Part shown: piece by piece, positions 53,070 to 64,000 of the stretch
Position numbering within the stretch: the first letter of the stretch is position 1
Layout: each line of letters starts with the position of its first letter
Assembly (NCBI RefSeq): GCF_013410775.1
Contig: NZ_JACCFH010000001.1
Location: forward strand, 1 to 64,000
DNA length: 64,000 nt
From: Sphaerotilus montanus
GTDB lineage: Bacteria > Pseudomonadota > Gammaproteobacteria > Burkholderiales > Burkholderiaceae_C
Direction of reading: 5' to 3'
Notes under the pieces: model-generated
Told to the model about the DNA's origin: nothing
The model's database searches: none
The model's input: only the letters and a program-made list of their open reading frames with translations
Program-made: the position numbers and the translations under genes

Positions 53070-53469
53070 ACACACCCGCCTTGCCGCACTGGCTGCTGCC
53101 GCCCTGCTCCTCCCGCTGGGGGCCGGCGCGACAGACCGGGTGCGCTGCCACGTCGACTACGGCGGCGAGACCCGCACCATCGAGGCCACCCCGGTGGCCA
53201 GTGCGCTGTCGGTCGCGCCGGTCGAGATCGGCTCCTTCTTCCGCTTCCGGATCGTGCTGCAGCGCACGCGCGGCCTGCCCGACGACGTCCGCATCGAGAC
53301 CTTCGCCGACCGCGACGACGGGCCGGTGCTGATCCACCAGGGCCGCTACACCGCCCCGCAGCGCCAGGGCAGTCGCCCTGGCAGCGGCTTCACCGGACAC
53401 CATGCCGTCTACGAACCGGTCCGCGATGGCGAACTGCAATATTGGTGCGAATGGAAACCATCCCGATGA
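53056..53469 (+). CDS. Small exported protein of unknown function
   Basis: A 137-residue protein. The signal peptide is RLAALAAAALLLPLGAGA. The mature part is predicted beta-rich with DRVRCHVDYGGETRTIEATP and IGSFFRFRIVLQRTRGLPDD, and a single Cys pair (in DRVRCH and QYWCEW) could be disulfide-bonded. No family was recognised. It is translationally linked to both neighbours: the start lies within the acyltransferase end, and the stop overlaps capA by 4 nt. It may serve the same envelope process. Confidence 0.75.
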   Translation: MPKPEHTRLAALAAAALLLPLGAGATDRVRCHVDYGGETRTIEATPVASALSVAPVEIGSFFRFRIVLQRTRGLPDDVRIETFADRDDGPVLIHQGRYTAPQRQGSRPGSGFTGHHAVYEPVRDGELQYWCEWKPSR

Positions 53470-54479
53470 GGATCCCCCTGCCCCGACCCGTCGCCGTGCT
53501 GGTGCTGACTGCCGCCCTCTGTGCAGGGGCCCAGGCCGGCCAGCCCCGCGCGCAGGACACCAGCGTGCGCCTGGTCTTTGCCGGCGACGTCATGCTGGAC
53601 GATGGCCCAGGGCGGACCATCGCTGCGGGCGGCGATCCGCTGGCAGCCTTCGACGCCGTGCTGCGCGATGCCGACTACACGATCGGCAATCTGGAGTGCC
53701 CGATCGCCACCACCGGCCAGCCGATGGACAGCAAGATCTTCAACTTTCGCGCCGACCCGCGGGTGCTGCCGGTGCTGCAGGGTCGGTTTGACGCGCTCGC
53801 GGTGTCGAACAACCACGCCGGCGACTACGGCCGCGGCGCCTTCGTGGAAACCATGCAGCGCGTGAAGGCGGCGGGCATCGCGGTCTTCGGCGGTGGCGAG
53901 AACCTGCAGGCGGCGCACGCACCGCTGTGGATCGAGCGCAAGGGCCTGCGCATCGCCGTGCTGGGCTACAACGAGTTCAAGCCGCGGGCCTTCGAGGCCG
54001 GCGCCACCTGGCCGGGCGTCGCGTGGAGCGACGACCGCGAAGTCGTCGCCGACATCCGGGCCGCGCGGCGGGCGGGCGCCGATGTGGTGATTCCCTTCAT
54101 GCACTGGGGCTGGGAGCGCGAACCCCACACCAGTGCCCGCCAGCAGCAGCTCGCCCGGCGCCTGATCGACGCGGGCGCCGACGCGGTGGTCGGCGGGCAT
54201 CCCCATGTCACCCAGGGCGCCGACACCTACAAGGGCCGGCCGATCATCTGGAGTCTGGGGAATTTCGTGTTCGACGGTTTCGACCTGCCGCCAGCACGCA
54301 TCGGCTGGGTCCTGCGCATGACGGTGGACAGACGCGGCGTGCGCGCCTGGGACACGGTGGAAGCGCAGATGGACGACGCCGGAACACCCGCACCACGCTG
54401 GGACCGCTACACGCCCTGCGGCTGGCGAGGTGAAACGACGGTCATGCGTTGTCAGGCACCGCCGCCACCGGAGCGCTGA
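53466..54479 (+). CDS. CapA-family (poly-gamma-glutamate synthesis-like) exported protein
   Basis: A 337-residue exported CapA-family metallophosphatase. The signal peptide is [17 protein letters not shown]. Motifs are [38 protein letters not shown] and [11 protein letters not shown]. The homologue CapA (PgsA) acts in capsular poly-gamma-glutamate synthesis, but many relatives have no such role. The ATG at 53466 overlaps the preceding stop. The 3' end overlaps minE by 28 nt on the opposite strand. Confidence 0.88.
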   Translation: MRIPLPRPVAVLVLTAALCAGAQAGQPRAQDTSVRLVFAGDVMLDDGPGRTIAAGGDPLAAFDAVLRDADYTIGNLECPIATTGQPMDSKIFNFRADPRVLPVLQGRFDALAVSNNHAGDYGRGAFVETMQRVKAAGIAVFGGGENLQAAHAPLWIERKGLRIAVLGYNEFKPRAFEAGATWPGVAWSDDREVVADIRAARRAGADVVIPFMHWGWEREPHTSARQQQLARRLIDAGADAVVGGHPHVTQGADTYKGRPIIWSLGNFVFDGFDLPPARIGWVLRMTVDRRGVRAWDTVEAQMDDAGTPAPRWDRYTPCGWRGETTVMRCQAPPPPER

Positions 54480-54751
54480 CTGTCGAAACTGACACGGGGG
54501 CCTTCTGGCAACTCGATCTTGACTTCGAGCACCTCGAGGTTGTCGTGCCGCTCCAGATGGACCTTGATGTCGTTCGGATGGATGGAAACGTATTTGGTCA
54601 CCACGGCCAGCAGTTCGCGCTGCAGTGCGGGCAGGTAATCCGGGCTGGCACTGCGCGAGGTGCGCTCGTGCGCCAGGATGATCTGCAGACGTTCCTTGGC
54701 CACCGTCGCGGATTTCTGCTTTTCACCGAGCATGAATGATAGAAACCCCAT
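54452..54751 (-). CDS. minE: Cell division topological specificity factor MinE
   Basis: A 99-residue protein. The N-terminal membrane/MinD-binding part starts [20 protein letters not shown]. The dimerisation half is [20 protein letters not shown] and the family end is [10 protein letters not shown]. It drives MinCD oscillation to place FtsZ at mid-cell. It is 4 nt after the minD stop, last in the min operon. Confidence 0.97.
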   Translation of the reverse strand: MGFLSFMLGEKQKSATVAKERLQIILAHERTSRSASPDYLPALQRELLAVVTKYVSIHPNDIKVHLERHDNLEVLEVKIELPEGPRVSFDSQRSGGGGA

Positions 54752-54755
54752 GGGG

Positions 54756-55571
54756 TCACCTCGCGCCAAACAACCGCTTGAAGAAACCCGGCTTCACCAG
54801 TTCGATGAAGCGCATCGGCTTTTCTTCGCCCAGGAACCGCGCCACCACATCCTTGTAGGCCTCGGCAGCATCCGCTCCGGCCATGTGGATCACCGGCACG
54901 CCCTGGTTCGAGGCCTGCAGCACCACTTCCGACTCGGGAATCACGCCGATCAGCTTGATGCGCAGGATCTCGTGGATGTCCTCGATCGACAGCATCTCGC
55001 CGCCCTGGACCCGGGTGGGGTTGTAGCGGGTGATCAGCAGGTGCTCCTTGACGGGCTCACGGCCTTCGATCGCGCGCAGGGTCTTGGAGCTGAGCATGCC
55101 GAGGATGCGGTCCGAGTCCCGCACGGACGAGACTTCGGGGTTCGTCACCACCAGCGCCTCGTCGGCGAAATGCATGGCCATCATCGCACCCGTCTCGATG
55201 CCGGCCGGCGAATCGCAGACGATGTACTCGAAGTCCATCTCGGCAAGTTCCTGGAACACCCGGCCGACGCCTTCCTTGTTCAGCGCTTCCTTGTCCCGCG
55301 TCTGGGAGGCTGCCAGCACGAACAGGTTCTCGCAGTGCTTGTCCTTGATCAGGGCCTGCTGCAGATGCACTTCGCTGTTGATGACGTTGATGAGGTCATA
55401 CACCACGCGGCGCTCGCAGCCCATGATGAGGTCGAGATTGCGCAGACCGACATCGAAATCGATGACGACCGTCTTGTGTCCCCTGATCGCCAGTCCTGAA
55501 GCAAAGCTGGCGCTGGTGGTGGTTTTGCCGACGCCTCCCTTCCCGGAGGTCACCACAATGATCTTGGCCAT
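54756..55571 (-). CDS. minD: Septum site-determining ATPase MinD
   Basis: A 271-residue ParA/MinD ATPase. The deviant Walker A is [15 protein letters not shown]. The switch region and Walker [12 protein letters not shown] follow. The C-terminal amphipathic helix ends FFKRLFGAR. MinD binds membrane and MinC when ATP-bound. It lies between minC (80-nt gap) and minE (4 nt). Confidence 0.98.
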   Translation of the reverse strand: MAKIIVVTSGKGGVGKTTTSASFASGLAIRGHKTVVIDFDVGLRNLDLIMGCERRVVYDLINVINSEVHLQQALIKDKHCENLFVLAASQTRDKEALNKEGVGRVFQELAEMDFEYIVCDSPAGIETGAMMAMHFADEALVVTNPEVSSVRDSDRILGMLSSKTLRAIEGREPVKEHLLITRYNPTRVQGGEMLSIEDIHEILRIKLIGVIPESEVVLQASNQGVPVIHMAGADAAEAYKDVVARFLGEEKPMRFIELVKPGFFKRLFGAR

Positions 55572-55651
55572 CCGTCGAGGTCCTTTCTGTTGACTTGTTT
55601 GTTATGTACTGACTTGGGGAAAACACCAGCCCTGAAAATGCAGCGCACGGT

Positions 55652-56374
55652 TCAGCCCTTGATGGGCTCGATGATCAGGGTGTCACCATCCAGCCGCACC
55701 TGGGCAGGTTTTCCGCGTACTTCCAGCGGCAGCGGCGGATCTGTCGTCTGGTATATCCCGGCAATGGAGATCAATTCCGGCTCCATGCACGTGGTGAATA
55801 TCCGCGCATTCACGTCCCCGGTCGCCCCGGCAATTGCCTTGCCGCGCAGCGGAGCATAGACATGGATGCTGCCGTCCGCGATCACTTCCGCACCATGGTT
55901 GACCAGCGCGAGAATGACCAGGTCAGAACCCTTGGCATAGACCTGCTGTCCGGAGCGCAAAGGCCGATCGATCACCATGGCCACCGATGAACGCAAGGCG
56001 ACCGGGGGCGCGATGGCGGGGGACCGCGCAGGCGACGGCCCCTCCTGCGGAGGCACCTCGCAGAGGCCTGCAGCCTGAGCTGCAGCCATCTGCGCGGGCG
56101 ATCCGCCCCGGACCGCCACCGGTACCATGCTGTAGTTGAGCAGGAGTTCGATCAGTCCGCGAAAATCGATCTCGTCCGGAGAATCATGGATGTGCGCCAG
56201 ATCGATCAGGACCGGGTCCTGATTGAAAAATTCGGTCGATGGCCCCAGGCGGGCCTTGAGTTGTTCTGCCAGTTCCGACAAGTGGGGCGACTTCACTACC
56301 AGAGCGACCAGCGTGAGCGTGGCGCTTTTCAGATCAAACACAGCAGGTGAATTTCCCGGAGAGGCTAGAGCCAT
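55652..56374 (-). CDS. minC: Septum site-determining protein MinC
   Basis: A 240-residue division inhibitor. The N-terminal FtsZ-interacting domain (about 1-110) contains FDLKSATLTLVALVVKS. The C-terminal beta-helical domain contains RPLRSGQQVYAKGSDLVILA, VNHGAEVIADGSIHVYAPLR and GDVNARIFTTCMEPELISIA. A Pro/Ala-rich linker separates them. First gene of minCDE. Confidence 0.97.
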   Translation of the reverse strand: MALASPGNSPAVFDLKSATLTLVALVVKSPHLSELAEQLKARLGPSTEFFNQDPVLIDLAHIHDSPDEIDFRGLIELLLNYSMVPVAVRGGSPAQMAAAQAAGLCEVPPQEGPSPARSPAIAPPVALRSSVAMVIDRPLRSGQQVYAKGSDLVILALVNHGAEVIADGSIHVYAPLRGKAIAGATGDVNARIFTTCMEPELISIAGIYQTTDPPLPLEVRGKPAQVRLDGDTLIIEPIKG

Positions 56375-56485
56375 GTGACATCAATCGACGGCAGGTAATT
56401 CGGCGAGTGTACCCATTCGATGGCACCGCAATGGCGCACCTTGCCACGCAAATGAGAACTGTAGCGAGAAGGGTCAACTGAATTA

Positions 56486-58420
56486 TCAAAGCGGTGAATT
56501 TTCACCGTTACATTCAGTTTCCTCTTCACCCAGAAACCCGCCGCTCTGCCGCGCCCAGAGCCGCGCATACAGCCCCCCCTGCGCCAGCAGGCTCTGGTGG
56601 TCGCCCTGCTCCACGATGCGGCCCTGGTCGAGCACGATGAGCCGGTCCATCGCGGCGATGGTGGACAGGCGGTGGGCAATCGCCACCACGGTCTTGCCCT
56701 CCATCAGGGCGTACAGGCTGGCCTGGATGGCCGCCTCGACCTCGGAATCCAGGGCACTCGTCGCCTCGTCGAGCAGCAGGATGGGCGCGTCCTTGAGCAT
56801 CACCCGGGCAATGGCGATGCGCTGGCGCTGCCCGCCCGAGAGCTTCACCCCGCGTTCGCCGACATGCGCGTCGAAGCCCTGGCGACCGGCAGGGTCGCTC
56901 AGCGTGCGGATGAACTCGCTGGCCTCGGCCCGGGCGGCGGCATCGACCATGGCAGCGTCTCCGGCATCGGGACGGCCATAGAGAATGTTGTCGCGCACCG
57001 AGCGGTGCAGCAGCGAGGTGTCCTGCGTGACCATGCCGATGTGCTCGCGCAGGCTGTCCTGCGCAACGCGGGCGATGTCCTGGCCGTCGATCACGATGCG
57101 CCCCGACTGCACGTCGTAGAAGCGCAGCAGCAGGTTGACGAGGGTCGACTTGCCGGCGCCGGAGCGGCCGACCACGCCGATCTTCTCGCCCGGGCGGATG
57201 CGCAGCTGCAGCCCCTCGATCACCGGGCGGTGCGGGCCGGAGGCGTCGTAGGAGAAGGTGACGTCATCGAACAGGATCTCGCCATGCGGCACCGCCAGCG
57301 GCGGCGCATCCGGCCGGTCGACCACGGTGCGCGGACGCGCGAGCGTGCCGATGCCATCCTGCACGGTGCCGATGTGCTCGAACAGCGAGGTCATCTCCCA
57401 CATCACCCAGTGCGACATGCCGTTCAGGCGCAGCGCCATCGCGGTGGACGCCGCGAGTGCCCCCACGCCGACCTCGCCGCGCATCCACAGCCACAGCGCC
57501 ACACCCGCGGTCGACACGATCAGGCCCATGCTCAGCAGGTGGTTGACCACCTCGAAGCCGCTGACCAGGCGCATCTGCCCGTGCACCGTGCCCAGGAATT
57601 CGCCCATCGCGCTGCGGGCAAAGCCGGCTTCGCGCCGCCCATGCGAGAACAGCTTGACGGTGGCGATGTTGGTGTAGGCGTCCGAGATGCGCCCGGTCAT
57701 CAGCGAACGCGCGTCCGCCTGCTTCTGCCCGATGCGGGACAGGCGCGGAACGAAGTAGCGCACCGACAGCGCATACAGCAGCAGCCAGACCGCGAACGGC
57801 CACAGCAACCAGAGGTCGAGCCGCCCGGCCAGCGTGGTCATGGTGACGAAGTAGATGACCACGAAGACCAGGATGTCGCAGGTGATCATGGCGGTGTCGC
57901 GCACCGCCAGCGCCGACTGCATCACCTTCGCCGCCACCCGGCCGGCGAACTCGTCCTGGTAGAAGGACATGCTCTGGCCGAGCATCAGCCGGTGGAAGTT
58001 CCAGCGCAGGCGCATCGGGAAGTTGCCCGCCAGCGTCTGGTGCTTGAACATGGTCTGCAGCAGCACCAGCACGGTGCTGCCCATCACCAGGGCGGCCAGC
58101 CCGAACAGGCGGCCCCGCTGTTCGGCCCAGAGCTGCTGCGGCGGCGTGCGGCCCAGCCAGTCGACCAGATCGCCGAGCACCCCGAACAGGTAGGCCTCGA
58201 AGGCACCCGTGCCCGCGGTCAGCAGTGCCATGGCCAGGATGTAGGGGCGCACGCCAGCGGTGCAGCTCCACATGAAGCGCAGGAATCCGCGGGGTGGCGT
58301 GGCCATCTCGGCCGCCGGAAACGGATCGACCAGGCGCTCGAATTTCTCTAAAGCGAAAAACACTTCTTGGTTCTCTCTGCAACGTTCAAGGGCGGATTGT
58401 GGGGGCTGCGACACCACCAT
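56486..58420 (-). CDS. ABC exporter with fused permease and ATPase domains
   Basis: A 644-residue half-transporter. About six transmembrane helices (residues 40-330) are followed by an ATPase with Walker A VVGRSGAGKSTLV, Q-loop VTQDTSLLHRSV, signature VKLSGGQRQRIAIARV and Walker B ILLLDEATSALDSE. It resembles lipid, peptide or multidrug exporters of the MsbA/CydD class, probably acting as a homodimer. The ATG at 58418-58420 is chosen because earlier in-frame sequence looks non-coding. The gene is divergent from the Tat-exported protein gene, with 59 nt between starts. Confidence 0.88.
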   Translation of the reverse strand: MVVSQPPQSALERCRENQEVFFALEKFERLVDPFPAAEMATPPRGFLRFMWSCTAGVRPYILAMALLTAGTGAFEAYLFGVLGDLVDWLGRTPPQQLWAEQRGRLFGLAALVMGSTVLVLLQTMFKHQTLAGNFPMRLRWNFHRLMLGQSMSFYQDEFAGRVAAKVMQSALAVRDTAMITCDILVFVVIYFVTMTTLAGRLDLWLLWPFAVWLLLYALSVRYFVPRLSRIGQKQADARSLMTGRISDAYTNIATVKLFSHGRREAGFARSAMGEFLGTVHGQMRLVSGFEVVNHLLSMGLIVSTAGVALWLWMRGEVGVGALAASTAMALRLNGMSHWVMWEMTSLFEHIGTVQDGIGTLARPRTVVDRPDAPPLAVPHGEILFDDVTFSYDASGPHRPVIEGLQLRIRPGEKIGVVGRSGAGKSTLVNLLLRFYDVQSGRIVIDGQDIARVAQDSLREHIGMVTQDTSLLHRSVRDNILYGRPDAGDAAMVDAAARAEASEFIRTLSDPAGRQGFDAHVGERGVKLSGGQRQRIAIARVMLKDAPILLLDEATSALDSEVEAAIQASLYALMEGKTVVAIAHRLSTIAAMDRLIVLDQGRIVEQGDHQSLLAQGGLYARLWARQSGGFLGEEETECNGENSPL

Positions 58421-58479
58421 TACCCGGCTCCGACCAGACCACACAGACACTTGCGCCGGACCCGTCCAGACTGCAAGGC

Positions 58480-59529
58480 ATGCAACACCACCACCCCCTC
58501 CCCACCGCTGCGGCACCCGACCTGCCGCGTCGCCAGATGCTGATGGCACTGGCCGCCATGGGCGCCGGCCCGGCCCTGTGGCCGACCACCGCCGCCGCGC
58601 AGGTCGCCCCGGTCTACGGCAACTTCCGCGGCGCCAGTCTGGGCGACAACGCCAACCTGAACGGCGCGGTCGCGTTCCCCGCGGGCCACGCCTTCAACAC
58701 CGACATCAGCCGGGCCGTGGTCGATCCCGCGTCGGCCTCCATCCTGACCAGCATCGGCCTGACCGCCAACCTGCGCCCGGACTTCGGCTCCGGCACCTGG
58801 GATGGCGGGCCGATCGGCATCCCGTACACCGTCGTCTCGGGCACGCAGGCCAAGGTCGCCATCCGCTTCACGGCCTACGGCAGCGAGAGCGACCCTGGCC
58901 CCTACCCGGTACCCCGCACGGCGCCGATCGAGGGCGGACCGAACAGTGCCGGTGACCGCCACGTGATCGTCATCGACCGCGACAACCAGCGGCTCTACGA
59001 GCTCTACCGGGCGTTCCTGCAAGCCGACGGCAGCTGGAATGCCGACTGCGGCGCTGTCTTCGCGCTCGACAACATGGTGATCCGCCCGGGCGCCAAACCC
59101 GGCTGGACCAGCGCCGACGCGGCGGGTCTGCCGATCCTGCCCGGCCTGATCCGCTACGAAGAAGCCAGCAAGGGCGCTGGCGGCATCCGCCATGCGCTGC
59201 GTTTCACGGTCTCGAAGACCCGCAAGGCCTATGTGCCACCGGCCAGCCACTGGGCGTCCAGCAACATCAGCACGGCCCTGCCGCCGATGGGGGCGCGCTT
59301 CCGGCTCAAGGCGGGCTTTGTCATCCCGAGCACCTTCAGCAACGAGGCCAAGGCCATCCTGACAGCGCTGAAGACCTACGGCATGTTCGTCGCCGACCAC
59401 GGCAGCAACTATTACCTCAGCGGCGTGCCAGATGCCCGGTGGAACAACAGCCGGCTGATCGCCGAACTGAAGACGGTCAAGGGCAGCCACTTCGACGTGG
59501 TCCAGATGACCGGACTCGTCAAGGGCTGA
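58480..59529 (+). CDS. Exported protein of unknown function with Tat-like signal
   Basis: A 349-residue protein. The N-terminus LPRRQMLMALAAMGAGPALW has paired Arg with a hydrophobic core, resembling a twin-arginine signal. The mature part has DRHVIVIDRDNQRLYELYRA, NADCGAVFALDNMVIRPGAK and TLKTYGMFVADHG-type segments (ALKTYGMFVADHGSNYYLSG). I recall similar unassigned exported proteins in other soil and aquatic bacteria but no family name. It faces the ABC exporter gene on the opposite strand. Function unknown. Confidence 0.75.
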   Translation: MQHHHPLPTAAAPDLPRRQMLMALAAMGAGPALWPTTAAAQVAPVYGNFRGASLGDNANLNGAVAFPAGHAFNTDISRAVVDPASASILTSIGLTANLRPDFGSGTWDGGPIGIPYTVVSGTQAKVAIRFTAYGSESDPGPYPVPRTAPIEGGPNSAGDRHVIVIDRDNQRLYELYRAFLQADGSWNADCGAVFALDNMVIRPGAKPGWTSADAAGLPILPGLIRYEEASKGAGGIRHALRFTVSKTRKAYVPPASHWASSNISTALPPMGARFRLKAGFVIPSTFSNEAKAILTALKTYGMFVADHGSNYYLSGVPDARWNNSRLIAELKTVKGSHFDVVQMTGLVKG

Positions 59530-59564
59530 ACCAACCGGGCCCGCCTCGGCGCCGGTCCGCGGCG

Positions 59565-61874
<2,310 letters not shown>

Positions 61875-62035
61875 GGTGGGGGCGGTCAGGGTGGCGGCCA
61901 AGGCAGGGCTCTCGATGCGTGAAGAAATCAACCTTCGATTGTCTTCGGTCGAGGCCCGCACCGCCAGCACGGATTGAATTCACCTTCCGAACCGGCGGGC
62001 ACCCGCCCGCCACCCAGGCCGGCCGCAGCGCCGCT

Positions 62036-63067
62036 TCAGACGCAGAGGTGGCGGCGCATCCGTGCGAGGCGCTTTTCACCGACACCCTTGATGTCGAGCA
62101 GGTCGTCGATCGACGCGAACGGACGCACGGCGATCACCGCCCGGGCCAGCGCGCGGTTGAGGCCGTCGATGGCCACCAGTTGCGCCTCGGTCGCGAGATT
62201 GACGTTCAGCAGATGCGCGTGCACGGGCCGGATCCTGGGCTTGGCCACCGGGAGCGGGGTCACTGCCAGTGCCGGTGCCGGTGCCGGTGCCGGTGCCGGT
62301 GCCGGTGCAGGCGCCGGTGCAGGCGCCAGCGCCACCGCACGGTGATCGCGCGTCAGCAGACCGTCCGGCGTCCATTCGCGCAGCATCAGCACCAGTTCGG
62401 ACGCTGCGTCGGTCGGCTCGGTCCAGAGGTGGTCGCCCAGGCCATCACAGCCGGTCTGTCCGCCGAGTTGCCCGACATGGAGGGTACCGAGGCACTGTCC
62501 GGCAAACGCGCCGCCCGCATAGGGTTGCGCCAGTGCCCACAGCTCCAGGCACAGGCTGCCGCTGAAGTTGTCCGCAGGGCGCGGATTGGTGACGGCCACG
62601 GGATCGATCTGCAACCCGCCCACCACCGGCCGGGCCACCAGCGCATGCGCGCCCACCAGGGTCGGCTGCAGGAACGACTGTGTCATCGCGAAGATGCGGG
62701 CATCCCACTCCACCGCCTGCCCGTCAGGGCCGGGCACCGACAGCGTGAACACCATCTGCCAGTCGGCCTGACCGGAAGGCACGGCCGCGGCGACCACCTC
62801 TTCGACCAGTGCAGTCCCTGCACCGTCCAGCCTGGCGCAGACCTGCGCGACGAGGATGCGCGATGCCGTCCCGGCGGCCTCGGCGGGCTGGGCCCACAGC
62901 GCCAGCAGCACCTCGGCAGGCCCCCCGGCGACCTCCGCCCAGAGCGTGATCTGGTCCCCGTCCAGGCGATAGCCGTGGGCGCCTGCGATGTACGGTGCAG
63001 TGCGCAGTGCGGCTTCGGCGTGGTCTGTGGCGAGTCCGGAAGAAAGTGGAGCGTTCAGGAAGGTCAT
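62036..63067 (-). CDS. Helix-hairpin-helix protein with an (Ala-Pro)n tract
   Basis: A 343-residue protein. The first 230 residues are unrecognised and mostly beta/alpha with ITLWAEVAGGPAEVLLALWA, GDHLWTEPTDAASELVLML and similar. Then comes an Ala-Pro dipeptide tract (about residues 245-270), encoded by the hexanucleotide repeat at 62271-62306. The C-terminal 60 residues form a ComEA/T2SK-like helix-hairpin-helix pair (VNLATEAQLVAIDGLNRALA, then SIDDLLDIKGVGEKRLARMR). The ATG at 63065-63067 is chosen; a TTG at 63181 would add 38 unsupported residues. DNA binding is suggested by the HHH; the rest is unknown. Confidence 0.7.
   Translation of the reverse strand: MTFLNAPLSSGLATDHAEAALRTAPYIAGAHGYRLDGDQITLWAEVAGGPAEVLLALWAQPAEAAGTASRILVAQVCARLDGAGTALVEEVVAAAVPSGQADWQMVFTLSVPGPDGQAVEWDARIFAMTQSFLQPTLVGAHALVARPVVGGLQIDPVAVTNPRPADNFSGSLCLELWALAQPYAGGAFAGQCLGTLHVGQLGGQTGCDGLGDHLWTEPTDAASELVLMLREWTPDGLLTRDHRAVALAPAPAPAPAPAPAPAPAPALAVTPLPVAKPRIRPVHAHLLNVNLATEAQLVAIDGLNRALARAVIAVRPFASIDDLLDIKGVGEKRLARMRRHLCV
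62271..62306. repeat. Hexanucleotide GCCGGT x6 microsatellite
   Basis: Six perfect copies of GCCGGT, followed by degenerate copies to about 62331. It encodes the Ala-Pro tract of the HHH gene in frame; slippage would change linker length by two residues without shifting the frame. Confidence 0.9.
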
Positions 63068-63467
63068 GTGCGGTGTCGAGCCGGAGGGCTCCCGATGGCT
63101 TGTCAAAGCGCTCAAGGGTAATCCCGAAGCGTGGTCATTTTCATGACTTGACGCGGACTCGTCATAAATAAATGCATTCAAATCGCACCAAGATAGTGCC
63201 TATTGATGACAAAACCAGATCAATACCGCCGATCGCACAAACAAGGTGCACGCACCGGGGGGATCGGGCCCGGACACCGGCATGCGTGCGATGCGCATCA
63301 CTGGAGTGCGGTCGCGGGGATGCCTTATGCTGCGAGCCACTTTTCGGCATCTCGCGCGAGGCCGGCCAACCGGTCGACACCGCGTTCCGACCACGGATCG
63401 CGACGCCGAGGCTGCGCCGGGTGATCCGCGGGGGATGCCTCGTCCACGCCACGCTCAGGAGCACGCC
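63068..63467. promoter_or_regulatory. 400-nt gap between the HHH and small-protein genes
   Basis: I see no credible gene here. The part near 63130-63190 is AT-rich (GTCATAAATAAATGCATTC at 63161-63179) and may hold the promoter for the minus-strand HHH gene. The rest is GC-rich and unassigned. Confidence 0.3.
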
Positions 63468-63659
63468 ATGGCAACACCCAACTATTCCTACGAAAAACGT
63501 CAGCGCGAACTCGCCAAGAAGCGGAAGACGGAAGAGAAGCGCAATCGCAAGTCCAACCCCGGCCGCGACGATGGCCAGGTCTCGGCCGATCCGTCAGCAC
63601 CCGCCGAGGGCGGCCCCCCGCCACAGTCCGGCACGGGCGAGACTGCCAGCGCAGGCTGA
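63468..63659 (+). CDS. Small basic protein of unknown function
   Basis: A 63-residue protein starting MATPNYSYEKRQRELAKKRK with a Lys/Arg-rich first half and a Pro/Gly/Ser-rich tail. I recall similar short proteins starting M-A-(T/N)-P-N-Y-S/G in Burkholderiales; their role is unknown. The ATG follows CAGGAGCACGCC, a good ribosome-binding site. Confidence 0.75.
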   Translation: MATPNYSYEKRQRELAKKRKTEEKRNRKSNPGRDDGQVSADPSAPAEGGPPPQSGTGETASAG

Positions 63660-63680
63660 TCCCCGGCCGGGGTGATCCGG

Positions 63681-64000
63681 TCAGGCCTGTCGACCGGCCT
63701 TGCGCCGGCCGAACAGCACCACGCCCAGTCCGGCCGCCAGCATCATCTCCAGTGCAGGTTCAGGGACGGGGGCGATGGTTTCCCCGATGCGAAGCACCTG
63801 GGTCACGTCCCAGCCCAGTTCCGCCAGACGGACCTGGGCGTGGTAGCCATCACTGAAGGTCACCTGCACATACGCATGGCGCAGCGAGGCGCCGCTGAAG
63901 TCCAGGTTCTGGCTGTCGACCTCCCCGGTCGGCGCATGCACGATGCGGTCCAGATCCAGCCCGTCGAAGGTCCAGGTCTCCTGACTCGCCAGTTGCAGGC
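63681..64000 (-). CDS. PEP-CTERM sorting-domain protein (N-terminus beyond the right edge)
   Basis: The last 106 codons of a minus-strand gene are open to the window edge. The C-terminus IAPVPEPALEMM, then AAGLGVVLFGRRKAGRQA, is a PEP-CTERM signal: the VPEP motif, a hydrophobic helix and a basic tail. Such proteins are cut by EpsH-type exosortase and sorted to the cell surface or exopolysaccharide. The mature part seen has a beta-rich segment (HAYVQVTFSDGYHAQVRLAE). No exosortase gene is in the window. Confidence 0.82.
   Translation of the reverse strand, partial: LQLASQETWTFDGLDLDRIVHAPTGEVDSQNLDFSGASLRHAYVQVTFSDGYHAQVRLAELGWDVTQVLRIGETIAPVPEPALEMMLAAGLGVVLFGRRKAGRQA

Overview
The window is a GC-rich chromosomal segment from a beta-proteobacterium, most likely order Burkholderiales and plausibly near Sphaerotilus/Leptothrix/Rubrivivax. 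That placement is inferred from the yjcH-actP/DUF294/exonuclease block, long-type QueF, minCDE, a DUF4337 protein, a PEP-CTERM protein and the base composition. No rRNA, tRNA, CRISPR array, transposase or phage gene was recognised. The coding is dense, with many 1-4 nt start/stop overlaps.

Left end (1-14.3 kb): a repeat-rich RTX-like protein runs off the left edge. It is followed by acetate permease genes (yjcH-actP), a strong bidirectional terminator, a convergent DUF294/CBS regulator plus DnaQ-like exonuclease pair, and a 1,941-aa secreted-type serralysin metalloprotease carrying 13 Calx-beta repeats.

14.4-20.4 kb: a METTL25/RRNAD1-like methyltransferase, DUF4337, SEC-C/YecA-like and DUF29 proteins, then a three-gene stress unit (Met/His-rich Spy-like lipoprotein, OmpR-type regulator, histidine kinase).

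20.5-28.7 kb: a tightly coupled minus-strand run. It contains a Tat-exported binding protein, a two-module permease and an ATPase resembling E. coli YnjBCD, a YnjF-like CDP-alcohol phosphatidyltransferase, a TVP38-disulfide oxidoreductase fusion, a DUF3047 protein and a second FAD oxidoreductase. A perfect 81-nt palindromic repeat sits in frame inside the permease gene.

28.7-32.1 kb: a bufferin-type RiPP operon. The small 4-Cys precursor (DUF2282/BufA), the MNIO enzyme (DUF692/BufB), the DUF2063 partner (BufC) and DoxX (BufD) lie on the minus strand, divergent from an ECF sigma factor and a small zinc-finger anti-sigma candidate. In related bacteria such operons act in copper defence.

32.1-39.0 kb: a surface-polysaccharide block (two GT2 glycosyltransferases, polysaccharide deacetylase, flippase, BcsL/FemAB-like acetyltransferase) with a long non-coding leader.

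39.1-64 kb: mostly housekeeping genes. These are arginase, a LOG protein, MoeB, a CtpA protease, a VapBC-like pair overlapping queF and an ArsC-like gene, a HEAT-repeat DNA-alkylation-repair-like protein, PBP1A, a YgjP-like metalloprotease, BamE, PPK2, DbpA, a PlsC-like acyltransferase, a CapA-like protein, minCDE, an ABC exporter and YgiQ. The end holds a helix-hairpin-helix protein with an (Ala-Pro)n tract, a small basic protein and the C-terminus of a PEP-CTERM protein cut by the right edge.
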